Positions 51,850 to 59,726 of a stretch of 64,000 nt of DNA are shown here, in pieces. The stretch comes from Candidatus Baltobacteraceae bacterium. GTDB taxonomy: Bacteria; Vulcanimicrobiota; Vulcanimicrobiia; Vulcanimicrobiales; Vulcanimicrobiaceae. Under the pieces are notes generated by a model. The model was not told the origin of the DNA and made no database searches. It saw only the letters and a list, made by a program, of their open reading frames with translations. Position numbers and translations under genes: made by a program. Each line of letters begins with the position of its first letter. The stretch's first letter is position 1. The stretch lies in NCBI GenBank assembly GCA_036489885.1, contig DASXEW010000001.1:186001-250000 (forward strand), in the 5' to 3' direction.

Positions 51850-53075
51850 GTGCGGTAGTGCGCGTTGATGCGCACGTATTCGAGGGTCATATCACATCCG
51901 TATCCGGTTGCTTCGGCTTCGCCCATTCCGAGATCGAGTCCAACTTTGATTGACTTATGCTCGAGCAATGCATGAGCCTCGGCTTCGCTGAGGACTTCCA
52001 GCGCGCCGCGGTCGACCCATAGCGATCCGCCGAGCGTGATCGACCACGCATCCTCGCGCATTCCGGAGCCGACGCTTCCGGCCGCAGCGATGATGCGTCC
52101 CCAATTCGGATCTTCTCCGTAAAGCGCGGTCTTCACGAGGCTAGAGTTGATGATCGCGCGCGCGATTTGCCGCGCCTGAGCCGCATTCTTGGCACCGGTG
52201 ACGTGCATTGTGAGTGTCTTGCTTGCGCCCTCGCCGTCTTTGACCATGTCGAACGCCAGCTCGCGGCAGACGGTGTGCAGCGCGGCGCGCAAACCCGGGC
52301 TCGCTTCCTCGGTCCCCGGTTTTGCGAACGCGTATACGCAGTCATTGGTGGACATGTCGCCATCGACAGAAATCATGTTGAACGTGTCATCGACGGCTTC
52401 GGCGAGCGCCGCCTGCAATGACGTGCGCGTGCAGCTCGCATCGGTCGCGATGAACGCAAGCATCGTTGCCATGTTGGGGGCGATCATCCCCGCGCCTTTC
52501 GCAATACCACCGACGACGAAGCGCGTCTGGCACCCGTTGTCGTAGTATGCGCAGGCCTCCAGCTTCGGTACGTGATCGGTCGTCATGATCGCTTCTGCGG
52601 CTGATAGGGCAGCTTCGCTTCCGGTGCGCAGCGCGCGCACGGCCTTTTCGAGCCCGGGACCCATGACGTCCATTGGAAGCGGAACACCAATGACGCCGGT
52701 CGACGCGACGAGTACCTGCGAGGTGCGTATGCCCATGAGCGCGGCAGCGCGCGAAGCGGTCTCGCGGGCATCCGTGAGTCCGCGCTCGCCGGTGCACGCA
52801 TTCGCGCAGCCGGAATTCGCGACGATCGCGCGGATCGCATCACCATCGGTTGCAAGATGTTCGTTGGAGACTATCAACGGCGCAGCCTTGACGTCGTTAG
52901 TGGTGATCACGGCCGCGCAAACGCGCTCGCCGCTCAGATCGATCAGCGCGAGATCGGCTTTTCGGCGCTTGATGCCCGACATGACGCCACTGCAGCGCAC
53001 ATCGGGAACGGCACCGAGGCCGCCGCGCAAGTCGACGAGCCGGAACGATTCAGACGACTGGGATGCGAGCGCCAA
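51846..53075 (-). CDS. argJ: Glutamate N-acetyltransferase/ornithine acetyltransferase ArgJ
   Basis: A 409-residue enzyme that transfers acetyl from acetylornithine to glutamate, recycling the acetyl group; bifunctional members also use acetyl-CoA. Self-cleavage before the nucleophilic Thr occurs in KGAGMIAPNMATMLAFIATD. VASTGVIGVPLPMD and TDARETASRAAALMGI are family blocks, and GEDPNWGRIIAAAG is near the end. I start at TTG 53075, which has GGAGG about 8 nt upstream and gives the normal length. The frame extends further into argC but that extension is nonsense. It overlaps argC by 26 bp. Confidence 0.95.
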   Translation of the reverse strand: MALASQSSESFRLVDLRGGLGAVPDVRCSGVMSGIKRRKADLALIDLSGERVCAAVITTNDVKAAPLIVSNEHLATDGDAIRAIVANSGCANACTGERGLTDARETASRAAALMGIRTSQVLVASTGVIGVPLPMDVMGPGLEKAVRALRTGSEAALSAAEAIMTTDHVPKLEACAYYDNGCQTRFVVGGIAKGAGMIAPNMATMLAFIATDASCTRTSLQAALAEAVDDTFNMISVDGDMSTNDCVYAFAKPGTEEASPGLRAALHTVCRELAFDMVKDGEGASKTLTMHVTGAKNAAQARQIARAIINSSLVKTALYGEDPNWGRIIAAAGSVGSGMREDAWSITLGGSLWVDRGALEVLSEAEAHALLEHKSIKVGLDLGMGEAEATGYGCDMTLEYVRINAHYRT

Positions 53076-54030
53076 GTCCGGCCTCCTCAGGGTAACCGCA
53101 CATGATGTTGAGATTCTGCACCGCTTGACCGGCGGCGCCTTTACCGAGGTTGTCGTTGCCTGCGAGCACATGCACGACTCCGCCGCGAACGCTGATTGCG
53201 ATTTGCGTGTTGTTTGTCCCCGCGAGTGCGGGAAGATACGGAACGCGCGGCGCGTCGAGGATTTCGACGAACGGATTCGTTGCGTACGATTTTGCAAAGG
53301 ATCCGCGGATCTCGCTCTCCTCGATCGGCTCGCGCATCACGGCGTAGGCATCGACGAGCATCCCGCGCGTCATCGGTACGACGTGAGGTGTGAAGACGAA
53401 CGGAACGCCGATGCCGAGTGCACGCAGCTCCTGCTCGATTTCTTTGCCGTGGCGATGCGAAGGAATGCCGTACGCGCGCACGTCGCCGTCGACTTCCGCG
53501 TACATCGACGTGAGCTTCGGCGAGCGACCTGCGCCCGAGATGCCGCTCTTGGCGTCGATGACGAGATTCGAGATGCGATGCGCAAAGGGTGCAAGCGGGA
53601 TTGCCGCCAGGAGCGACGCCGTCGGATAGCAGCCGGGATTTGCAACCAGCTGTGCTCGTGCAATCTGATCGCGGTAGCGCTCGGGAAGACCGTAGACGGC
53701 TTGCGGATTTAACGACGCCATGCGGAACGCATCCGAGAGATCGATGACACGCGCGCCAAGCTCCAGGAACTTGGGCGCAAGCTCGCGCGCTTTCTCAGAC
53801 TCGCCTGCAAGGATGACGATGTCACCCGCGCGACACACCTCGAGTGCGGCACCGGCGCGATCGAACGTGCGGTCGACGTACGGCAGCGAACGGAACGTGT
53901 CGCGCACGGCCGTCCCCGCACTGCTCTGACTTTCGAGCGTGATGAGCTCAACGTTCGGATGCTGGTCGAGATAATGGATAGCGTCGCCCGCTCCATAACC
54001 GGCGGCGCCGATGATATGAACGCGTGTCAT
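53050..54030 (-). CDS. argC: N-acetyl-gamma-glutamyl-phosphate reductase ArgC
   Basis: A 326-residue NADPH enzyme making N-acetylglutamate semialdehyde. The Rossmann start is VHIIGAAGYGAGDAIHYL. The catalytic Cys is C134 (VANPGCYPTASLLA). GISGAGRSPK and the His in PSHRHGKEIEQEL match the family. ATG 54030 overlaps the argH stop (ATGA). The frame continues upstream to 54135, but the family start is at MTRVHIIG. Confidence 0.95.
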   Translation of the reverse strand: MTRVHIIGAAGYGAGDAIHYLDQHPNVELITLESQSSAGTAVRDTFRSLPYVDRTFDRAGAALEVCRAGDIVILAGESEKARELAPKFLELGARVIDLSDAFRMASLNPQAVYGLPERYRDQIARAQLVANPGCYPTASLLAAIPLAPFAHRISNLVIDAKSGISGAGRSPKLTSMYAEVDGDVRAYGIPSHRHGKEIEQELRALGIGVPFVFTPHVVPMTRGMLVDAYAVMREPIEESEIRGSFAKSYATNPFVEILDAPRVPYLPALAGTNNTQIAISVRGGVVHVLAGNDNLGKGAAGQAVQNLNIMCGYPEEAGLGARIPVV

Positions 54031-55451
54031 GCCTTTGTCGCTTCCAACTCGCTGAGCTCGTTTCGGGTTGATGCAATCGCTTCCGCGACCATGCTCGGAT
54101 GCGTGGAACCCGAGGTACGCTTGGCTGCGACGCACCCATCTGCGTCAAGCGGCGCGGCAAGTCCCGCTATTCCACTGGACGCGCGCAGTTGCTCAAGCTC
54201 AGCGTCCGACATCACGTCGCCCTTTGCGGCCGCGACGGCTTCGCCGACAAAACGGTGTGCGGCACGGGCCGTGGCTCCGTGTGCGATCAGTGCGTCGGCG
54301 ACATCGGTCGCAACCGTGAATCCGCGCGCTGCCTCGGCCGTCATTTTGGCGTGATTGAAGCTGAGATGCGTGAGCGTGATCGCGAAGGCCTCGAGTGCAG
54401 CGAGCCCGCGTTCCGTCCCGTCGAGAATCGCCGATTTAGTTTCCTGTAAATCGCGATGATAGGAAAGTGCGATCCCCTTGACGGTCGCGAGCGCACCGGC
54501 GAGCGTGCCGATGGCTCGTCCCGCCGCGGCACGCGTCAGCTCGAAGGGATCGGGATTGCGTTTCTGGGGCATCAGGCTCGAGCCGGTCGAAGCCGCGTCG
54601 TCGAGCTGCGCGTAGCCGAAAGCGGGCGTCGACCAGATTACAAGCTCTTCACTCGGACGCGACGCGGAAATCAGCGCGCGTGTCACCGCGTCGAGCAAAT
54701 CGAGTGCGACGTCACGATCGCCGACTGTGTCGAGCGCGTTGCGTGTCGGGGCGTCAAATCCGAGCTCCAGCGCTGCCGCAGCGCGATCGAGCGGTAGGGA
54801 GCTTCCAGAAAGTGCACCTGAGCCGAGCGGGGAGAATTCCGATGCGTCGTGCACCACGCGTTCGAACCGGCGTGCCGCGCGAGTGAAGCCCTCACTCGCG
54901 GCATGCAGCCAAAACGCGAGCAGCACCGGCTGTGCCGGTTGCCAATGGGTCGTTCCGGCCAAGAGCGTGCCGTCGTCGAGCGCCGTCTGCGCGAGATCCA
55001 GAAAACGTCGCGCGATCGCCGTGCAAAGGCGTAAGCCTTCCTCGGCGCGGTCGCGTGCGTAGAGAACGAGAGTCGTCGCAACCTGATCGTTGCGCGAGCG
55101 TCCTGCGTGCAGCGCTTCGCCGGCGGCGCTGGAAACGATTCCTCGAACGCGTGCGTCGATCGCGCCATGCACGTCTTCGAACGTACCGTTGCGCGCGAAC
55201 GCGACGAAGTCGCCCTTTGCGATCTCACTTGCGATTTGATCGAGCGCCGCATACAGCGCATCGGCCGCCTCGCGATCGATGACGCCGCCCTGCAGCTGCG
55301 CCGTTACGTGCGCATGCGAGCAACGCACGTCGAACGGCGCCAGCACCAGATCATCTTCGAGCGACGATCCAAACGCGAGCAGCCGAGGATCAGGCGGCAA
55401 CGCAAAGCGGCCGCCCCATTGTAAGTCGGCCGCGACTTTTACGTCGTGCAC
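54027..55451 (-). CDS. argH: Argininosuccinate lyase ArgH
   Basis: A 474-residue fumarase/aspartase superfamily enzyme that splits argininosuccinate to arginine and fumarate. The signature loop with the catalytic Ser is STGSSLMPQKRNPDPFELTR. LHAGRSRNDQVAT, GTTHWQPAQPVLL and FEDVHGAIDARV are conserved substrate blocks. It overlaps argG by 13 bp and argC by 4 bp. Confidence 0.96.
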   Translation of the reverse strand: MHDVKVAADLQWGGRFALPPDPRLLAFGSSLEDDLVLAPFDVRCSHAHVTAQLQGGVIDREAADALYAALDQIASEIAKGDFVAFARNGTFEDVHGAIDARVRGIVSSAAGEALHAGRSRNDQVATTLVLYARDRAEEGLRLCTAIARRFLDLAQTALDDGTLLAGTTHWQPAQPVLLAFWLHAASEGFTRAARRFERVVHDASEFSPLGSGALSGSSLPLDRAAAALELGFDAPTRNALDTVGDRDVALDLLDAVTRALISASRPSEELVIWSTPAFGYAQLDDAASTGSSLMPQKRNPDPFELTRAAAGRAIGTLAGALATVKGIALSYHRDLQETKSAILDGTERGLAALEAFAITLTHLSFNHAKMTAEAARGFTVATDVADALIAHGATARAAHRFVGEAVAAAKGDVMSDAELEQLRASSGIAGLAAPLDADGCVAAKRTSGSTHPSMVAEAIASTRNELSELEATKA

Positions 55452-56665
55452 GCGAGCGTCGCTTTCGCGACTGCTCCAGCACCAGCCGCAATGGGAAGAC
55501 CGACGATCTCGATGAAGCCCGTTGCGGCATCGTGGTTGAAGGTATCGCCGGCACCATATGTGGCGAGGCCTTCGTCGTAGAGCGCAAAGGGTGACTTCGA
55601 GCCGTTGACCACTGCTTGGCCGTGGAAGAGCGCGATACGCACGGACCCCGTCATACGCTGCGCGATTTGTGCGTTAAACGCGTTGAGCGCAGCGCGGAGC
55701 GGCGAGGACCACTGTCCGTCGTAGATCATCTCGGCGTATTTCTGGTCGACCGTCGCTTTGAAGCGTAGCTCGTCGCGCGTGAGCACGAGACGCTCGAGCG
55801 CTTTATTCGCGGCGATCAGCGTGAGACTGCCCGGGCACTCGTAGACTTCGCGAGATTTGAGGCCGACGACGCGATCTTCGATCACATCGAGCCGTCCGAC
55901 GCCGTGCAATCCGGCGACGGCGTTGAGCTGGGCCATCATCTTTGCGCCGCCGGTCCCGTTATAAGACGGAACGCCGTCCGTGAAATCAATGATGATTTCT
56001 TCGGGCTGGTTCGGCTGTTGCGCGGCCGGCCTCGTCCAAGCGAATGCATCTTCCGGCGGCGCATTCCAGGGATTTTCGAGCACGCCGGCTTCGATCGAAC
56101 GCCCCCACAGGTTTGCATCGACGGAAAACGGTCGCTCGAGCGTGTGCGGAATCGGCACGCCGTGCTTTTGCGCATATGCGATTGCATCCGGGCGCGACAT
56201 CGGCTCGTCGCGCAGCGGCGCGATGCATTTCAAGTGCGGTGCGCGTGCGCGGACGCCGACCTCGATGCGAACCTGATCGTTACCTTTTCCGGTACAGCCG
56301 TGCGCGACCGCGTCGGCGTGATATTCTTCGGCCGTTTCCACGAGCAGATCGGCGAGCAGCGGACGCGAGAGCGAAGCTGAAAGCGGATAGACTCCTTCGT
56401 AGAGGGCGTTCGCACGTAGCGCGTGCTGGCAGTAATCGTGGATGAAACGCTCGCGCACGTCGAGCAGAACGGCGTCCTTCGCACCGAGCGCAAGCGCTTT
56501 GCGGCGCACGCCTTCGAGCGCGGCTTCGGCGCCCTCGCCGGTGACGTGGTCGCTTTCGCCGAGATTCGCAGTCATCGCGATCACGTCGTGACCGGCATCG
56601 ATCAGTTTCTTGAGAAGGACGGAAGTGTCCAGTCCGCCTGAGTAGGCGAGGACGACGCGGCTCAT
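55439..56665 (-). CDS. argG: Argininosuccinate synthase ArgG
   Basis: A 408-residue ATP-dependent ligase joining citrulline and aspartate. The P-loop-like motif is VVLAYSGGLDTSVLLKKL at the N-terminus. VAHGCTGKGNDQVRIEVG and PYSVDANLW-like RPFSVDANLWGRSIEAGVLE are diagnostic, as is GVGRLDVIEDRVVGLKSREV. It overlaps argR by 4 bp upstream and argH downstream. Confidence 0.97.
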   Translation of the reverse strand: MSRVVLAYSGGLDTSVLLKKLIDAGHDVIAMTANLGESDHVTGEGAEAALEGVRRKALALGAKDAVLLDVRERFIHDYCQHALRANALYEGVYPLSASLSRPLLADLLVETAEEYHADAVAHGCTGKGNDQVRIEVGVRARAPHLKCIAPLRDEPMSRPDAIAYAQKHGVPIPHTLERPFSVDANLWGRSIEAGVLENPWNAPPEDAFAWTRPAAQQPNQPEEIIIDFTDGVPSYNGTGGAKMMAQLNAVAGLHGVGRLDVIEDRVVGLKSREVYECPGSLTLIAANKALERLVLTRDELRFKATVDQKYAEMIYDGQWSSPLRAALNAFNAQIAQRMTGSVRIALFHGQAVVNGSKSPFALYDEGLATYGAGDTFNHDAATGFIEIVGLPIAAGAGAVAKATLACTT

Positions 56666-57126
56666 GATTCAGGACCTTTCATATCGAGGAAGCGTTGGAC
56701 GAGCATGGAGAGCTGCTCGGGATTTGCGACGGCAACGAATACGGTGTCGTCTCCGGCGACCGTGCCGAGAATTTCCGGCCATTCGCTCGCGTCGATCGCG
56801 GATGCGAGCATCATTGCGCTGCCGGGTTGCGTGCGTAAGACGATGAGGTTGCCCGATCCGCGGACGCTGAGCGCGAGCTCGGCGACGACGCGGTGCAAAC
56901 GGCTCGAATACGACGGTCCGGCCGAAGGTTCGACGTACTTGAATTGTTGGCCGTTTCCGTTACGCAGCGGGACTTTCATGAGCCCAAGCTCCTTGATGTC
57001 GCGCGAAACGGTAGCCTGCGTCGCTTCGTAGCCTTGTTGTTCGAGCAAATGCGCAAGCTCTTCTTGCGACCGGATCGGCCTGGCCGCGATGAGCGAAAGA
57101 ATCGCGCGCTGGCGCTTGGTTTTCAT
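56662..57126 (-). CDS. argR: Arginine repressor ArgR
   Basis: A 154-residue hexameric repressor with arginine as corepressor. The N-terminal winged helix is RQRAILSLIAARPIRSQEEL, then QQGYEATQATVSRDIKELGL, where QATVSRDI is the recognition helix. The C-terminal oligomerisation domain has VLRTQPGSAMMLASAIDA and TVAGDDTVFVAV with the arginine-binding Asp pair. It is the second gene of the operon it presumably represses; two ARG-box-like palindromes lie in front of argF. Confidence 0.96.
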   Translation of the reverse strand: MKTKRQRAILSLIAARPIRSQEELAHLLEQQGYEATQATVSRDIKELGLMKVPLRNGNGQQFKYVEPSAGPSYSSRLHRVVAELALSVRGSGNLIVLRTQPGSAMMLASAIDASEWPEILGTVAGDDTVFVAVANPEQLSMLVQRFLDMKGPES

Positions 57127-58094
57127 AATTCAAAGCCCTTCAGGTCTGTAAGTAGCGCGAGCAGCAACGCCTTTTGAGCATGCATGCGGTTCTCGGCTTG
57201 GTCGAAGACGACGCTTTGAATCCCGTCCATCACCTCGTCGGTCACCTCTTCACCGCGATGCGCCGGGAGACAATGCATAAAGATCGAGTGCGAGGCGGCG
57301 GCTTTCATCAGCTTCGAATCGACTTGATATCCGAGGAGTGCAGCGGCGTTTCGTTCCGCGAATTGCTCGTCGCCCATCGACGTCCACACGTCGGTATAGA
57401 CCACGTCGACTTCTTTAACAGCGCGCACCGGGCTCGTGAACGCTCGCGCGGTGACATTGTATGCTTTCCCGAGCTCTGCGAGCTTCGAAAGAAAAGCGTC
57501 TGAGGGACGATGTGTTGGCGGGCAGCCGAACGTAATGGAGACCCCGGCCATCGCGGCTGCCTCCGCCAACGATTGCGCGACGTTGTTCCGTCCGTCGCCG
57601 ATATATGCGAGGCGCAAGCCTTCGAGCGTTCCGAACCGCTCGCGAATCGTGAACACATCCGCAAGAGCTTGGCACGGATGCGCAGCTTGCGACAGCGCAT
57701 TGACTACGGGGACAGTTGACGCGTTTGCCAGACGCTCCAGCATCGGGTGATCGTACATGCGGATCACGATCGCATTCGCATAACGCGAGAGCGAGCGCGC
57801 CGCGTCTTCGGGCGTCTCGCGCTTTCCGACGCCGAATTCGTTGCCTTGTGCGAAGATCGACGTGCCGCCCAGCTGGCTCATTCCTACTTCGAATGAGATC
57901 CGCGTACGCAGGCTCGGCTTCTCGAAAAGCATCACGAGCGTGCGTCCCGGCAAGAGCGAGTGTTGCTCGCGGTGAGGCATCCCCTTGATCTGCGACGCCA
58001 AATTCAAAAGCATCACCAGCTCGGCCTGATTGAGGTCGGTGATGCGGAGCAGACTGCGCCCGAGGAGGCGGTTGACGGGAACGGTGGAAATCAC
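57123..58094 (-). CDS. argF: Ornithine carbamoyltransferase ArgF
   Basis: A 323-residue enzyme making citrulline from ornithine and carbamoyl phosphate. The carbamoyl-phosphate motif reads FEKPSLRTRISFEVGM (SLRTR in place of the usual STRTR). HPCQALADVFTIRE, IGDGRNNVAQSL, VYTDVWTSMGDE and the ornithine motif FMHCLPAHRGEEV are clear. GTG 58094 has no ribosome binding site, in line with a near-leaderless mRNA. First gene of an 11-gene array ending with eamA. carAB are not in the window. Confidence 0.96.
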   Translation of the reverse strand: MISTVPVNRLLGRSLLRITDLNQAELVMLLNLASQIKGMPHREQHSLLPGRTLVMLFEKPSLRTRISFEVGMSQLGGTSIFAQGNEFGVGKRETPEDAARSLSRYANAIVIRMYDHPMLERLANASTVPVVNALSQAAHPCQALADVFTIRERFGTLEGLRLAYIGDGRNNVAQSLAEAAAMAGVSITFGCPPTHRPSDAFLSKLAELGKAYNVTARAFTSPVRAVKEVDVVYTDVWTSMGDEQFAERNAAALLGYQVDSKLMKAAASHSIFMHCLPAHRGEEVTDEVMDGIQSVVFDQAENRMHAQKALLLALLTDLKGFEL

Positions 58095-58096
58095 GA

Positions 58097-58133
58097 TTGC
58101 ATAATTATACGGAAGACTGCATAATCATGCAAG
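58097..58133 (-). promoter_or_regulatory. argF promoter overlapped by two ARG-box-like palindromes
   Basis: On the minus strand, TTGCAT (58127-58132) and a perfect TATAAT (58104-58109) are 17 bp apart, and TATAAT ends 9 nt before the GTG start. Two similar palindromic sites lie on them: TGCATAATCATGCA (58118-58131) over the -35 and TGCATAATTATAC (58098-58110) over the -10, 20 bp apart centre to centre. ArgR operators are typically such paired AT-rich palindromes about two helical turns apart. Confidence 0.8.
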
Positions 58134-58144
58134 AGGGCTTTGCC

Positions 58145-58840
58145 CTAGCGGCGGATTCCGGCCCGGTTTCCGCGTCCGGAGGCGTTCGGCATATAGGAAG
58201 GCCGGCGGGGGAGCAGCTTGAGGGAGATGTCGTCCGGGCTACTCGCGGACCATGCGGTAACTCCGATGCGGCCGACCGTCGGCGCCGCGGGGGGCGGTGG
58301 GGTTTTGAATGTCACCGTTGTGTCGGCGAATCCCGCCGCCCGCAGCATTTCGAACAGGCATGCCTCGTTCGCCGACCACCAATTCGACGGATTGTCGTCG
58401 AGCGAGTTATCCGGATGGAAGACCATCACCGGATCGTTCGTCGGCGCATGATACAGTGTCGTCTCGAGGTAGAGCGAGCCGCCGGAGCGGCACAGTTTGC
58501 GCAAGCGAAACAACAGCGAAAGCGGATTTTCGACGTGGTAAAGCACACCCGCGCAATGCACGACGTCAAATTCCGGCAGCTCCAAGAGCTTCTCGGAAAA
58601 CACGTCGAGCTGAATAAATCCAAATCCGAATGTTTTCTGATTGCGTTCGAGATCCGGCGACGTGCAGTAGTCGATTCCAAGTACGGATGCGGCGTTACGT
58701 TTCGTAGCTTCTGCGCAGATGTTGCCTTCCCAGCACCCGACGTCGATGAACGATTTTCCCGAAAGATCATCGGGAAGCCCATGAAGCTGCCATTGCGATG
58801 CCATGTCGCGCGCGCTTGGTCGCCGAAAGCGCAAAGACAT
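58145..58840 (-). CDS. SAM-dependent methyltransferase (CmoB/DUF1698-like)
   Basis: A 231-residue class I methyltransferase. Motif I is SFIDVGCWEGNICAEATKRN, then VLGIDYC, then FDVVHCAGVLYHVENPLSLL and LYLETTLYH. The spacing and the WxL start resemble CmoB-like and other DUF1698 enzymes that act on tRNA or small molecules, but it is shorter than CmoB and the substrate is unassigned. It is divergent from argB with overlapping start codons: its ATG (58840) and the argB ATG (58839) share CATG; the alternative pair at 58804/58803 does the same. The gene ends 50 bp from argF. Confidence 0.85.
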   Translation of the reverse strand: MSLRFRRPSARDMASQWQLHGLPDDLSGKSFIDVGCWEGNICAEATKRNAASVLGIDYCTSPDLERNQKTFGFGFIQLDVFSEKLLELPEFDVVHCAGVLYHVENPLSLLFRLRKLCRSGGSLYLETTLYHAPTNDPVMVFHPDNSLDDNPSNWWSANEACLFEMLRAAGFADTTVTFKTPPPPAAPTVGRIGVTAWSASSPDDISLKLLPRRPSYMPNASGRGNRAGIRR

Positions 58841-59621
58841 GCTGCTTCTCGTTAAATATGGCGGAAACGCGATGCAAGGCCTCGAGGCCGATCCGGTCCT
58901 CGCGGATCTGGCCTCGCTAGTCGGAGAAGGCCATCGCGTCGTGCTCGTTCACGGCGGTGGACCCGCGATCGACGCGGCTCTCAAGGAACGCGGGATTGTC
59001 GAGAAGCGAATCGCCGGGCTTCGTATGACGGGGCGGGCCTCGCTCGACGTCGTCGAGTACGTGCTGTGCGCGACGGTCAACAAGGCGCTCGTGCGCGCGT
59101 TGTGCGGACTGGGTCTCGCGGCGGTTGGAATCAGCGGCGAGGATGGTCCAACCTTGATTGCACGTCAGTCGCCGCCGCAGGGCGGCGAGTCTCTCGGATT
59201 CGTTGGTGAAGTTGAAGAAGTTCGGCCGGCCCTTATCGACGCGCTGCTCGAGCATCGTTTCGTTCCGGTTGTCGCGCCGCTCGGTGTCGCGCGCGACGGA
59301 AGCACCGCCTACAACATCAACGGCGACACGGCTGCCGGTGCGCTGGCGGGCGCGCTGCGAGCAGATGCTTTTGTCGCAGTTACGGATGTTCCGAAGATTC
59401 TTCGGCATATTGAGGATCCCAATTCGGCGATTGACGTGCTGACCGCCGGGGAAGCAAAAGAGTGGCGAACAGTGGGCTCACTCGCCGGCGGCATGATCCC
59501 CAAAGTCGATTCGGCGCTCGATGCTCTCCGGCACGGTGCCAAGCGCGCGATCGTCGCGGGTGCCGGCCCGGAGGCAATTCGGAGAGCGCTGGCTGGAGCG
59601 GGGACCGAGCTCAAGCTCTAG
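58839..59621 (+). CDS. argB: Acetylglutamate kinase ArgB
   Basis: A 260-residue amino acid kinase phosphorylating N-acetylglutamate, a step missing from the minus-strand arg array. LLLVKYGGNAMQG at the start and VLVHGGGPAIDAALKERGI bind phosphates; GLRMTGRASLDVVEYVL, YNINGDTAAGALAGALRAD and GSLAGGMIPKVDSALDAL are family blocks. The frame extends upstream to ATG 58803, but the family start is at 58839. It has no clear ARG box of its own and diverges from the methyltransferase gene. Confidence 0.94.
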   Translation: MLLLVKYGGNAMQGLEADPVLADLASLVGEGHRVVLVHGGGPAIDAALKERGIVEKRIAGLRMTGRASLDVVEYVLCATVNKALVRALCGLGLAAVGISGEDGPTLIARQSPPQGGESLGFVGEVEEVRPALIDALLEHRFVPVVAPLGVARDGSTAYNINGDTAAGALAGALRADAFVAVTDVPKILRHIEDPNSAIDVLTAGEAKEWRTVGSLAGGMIPKVDSALDALRHGAKRAIVAGAGPEAIRRALAGAGTELKL

Positions 59622-59641
59622 CCTAGTGATCGAGCCCCCTC

Positions 59642-59669
59642 TTGTCTCCGTAGTGACAAAAGCTATAGA
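59642..59669 (+). promoter_or_regulatory. Candidate promoter of the pyruvate phosphate dikinase gene
   Basis: TTGTCT (59642-59647) and TATAGA (59664-59669) are 16 bp apart in the 105-bp gap after argB. Transcription would start near 59676, leaving a leader of about 50 nt that contains a strong ribosome binding site, GGAGGA, before the ATG. Confidence 0.5.
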
Positions 59670-59726
59670 CGACAATGTGCCCTTAGATGGAAAATTATTT
59701 TCATATCGCTTGGGTAATGGAGGAGC

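Noticed and set aside
52585-53712. 375-residue plus-strand frame over argJ and argC
   Set aside because: Antisense to two conserved arginine genes with no motif.
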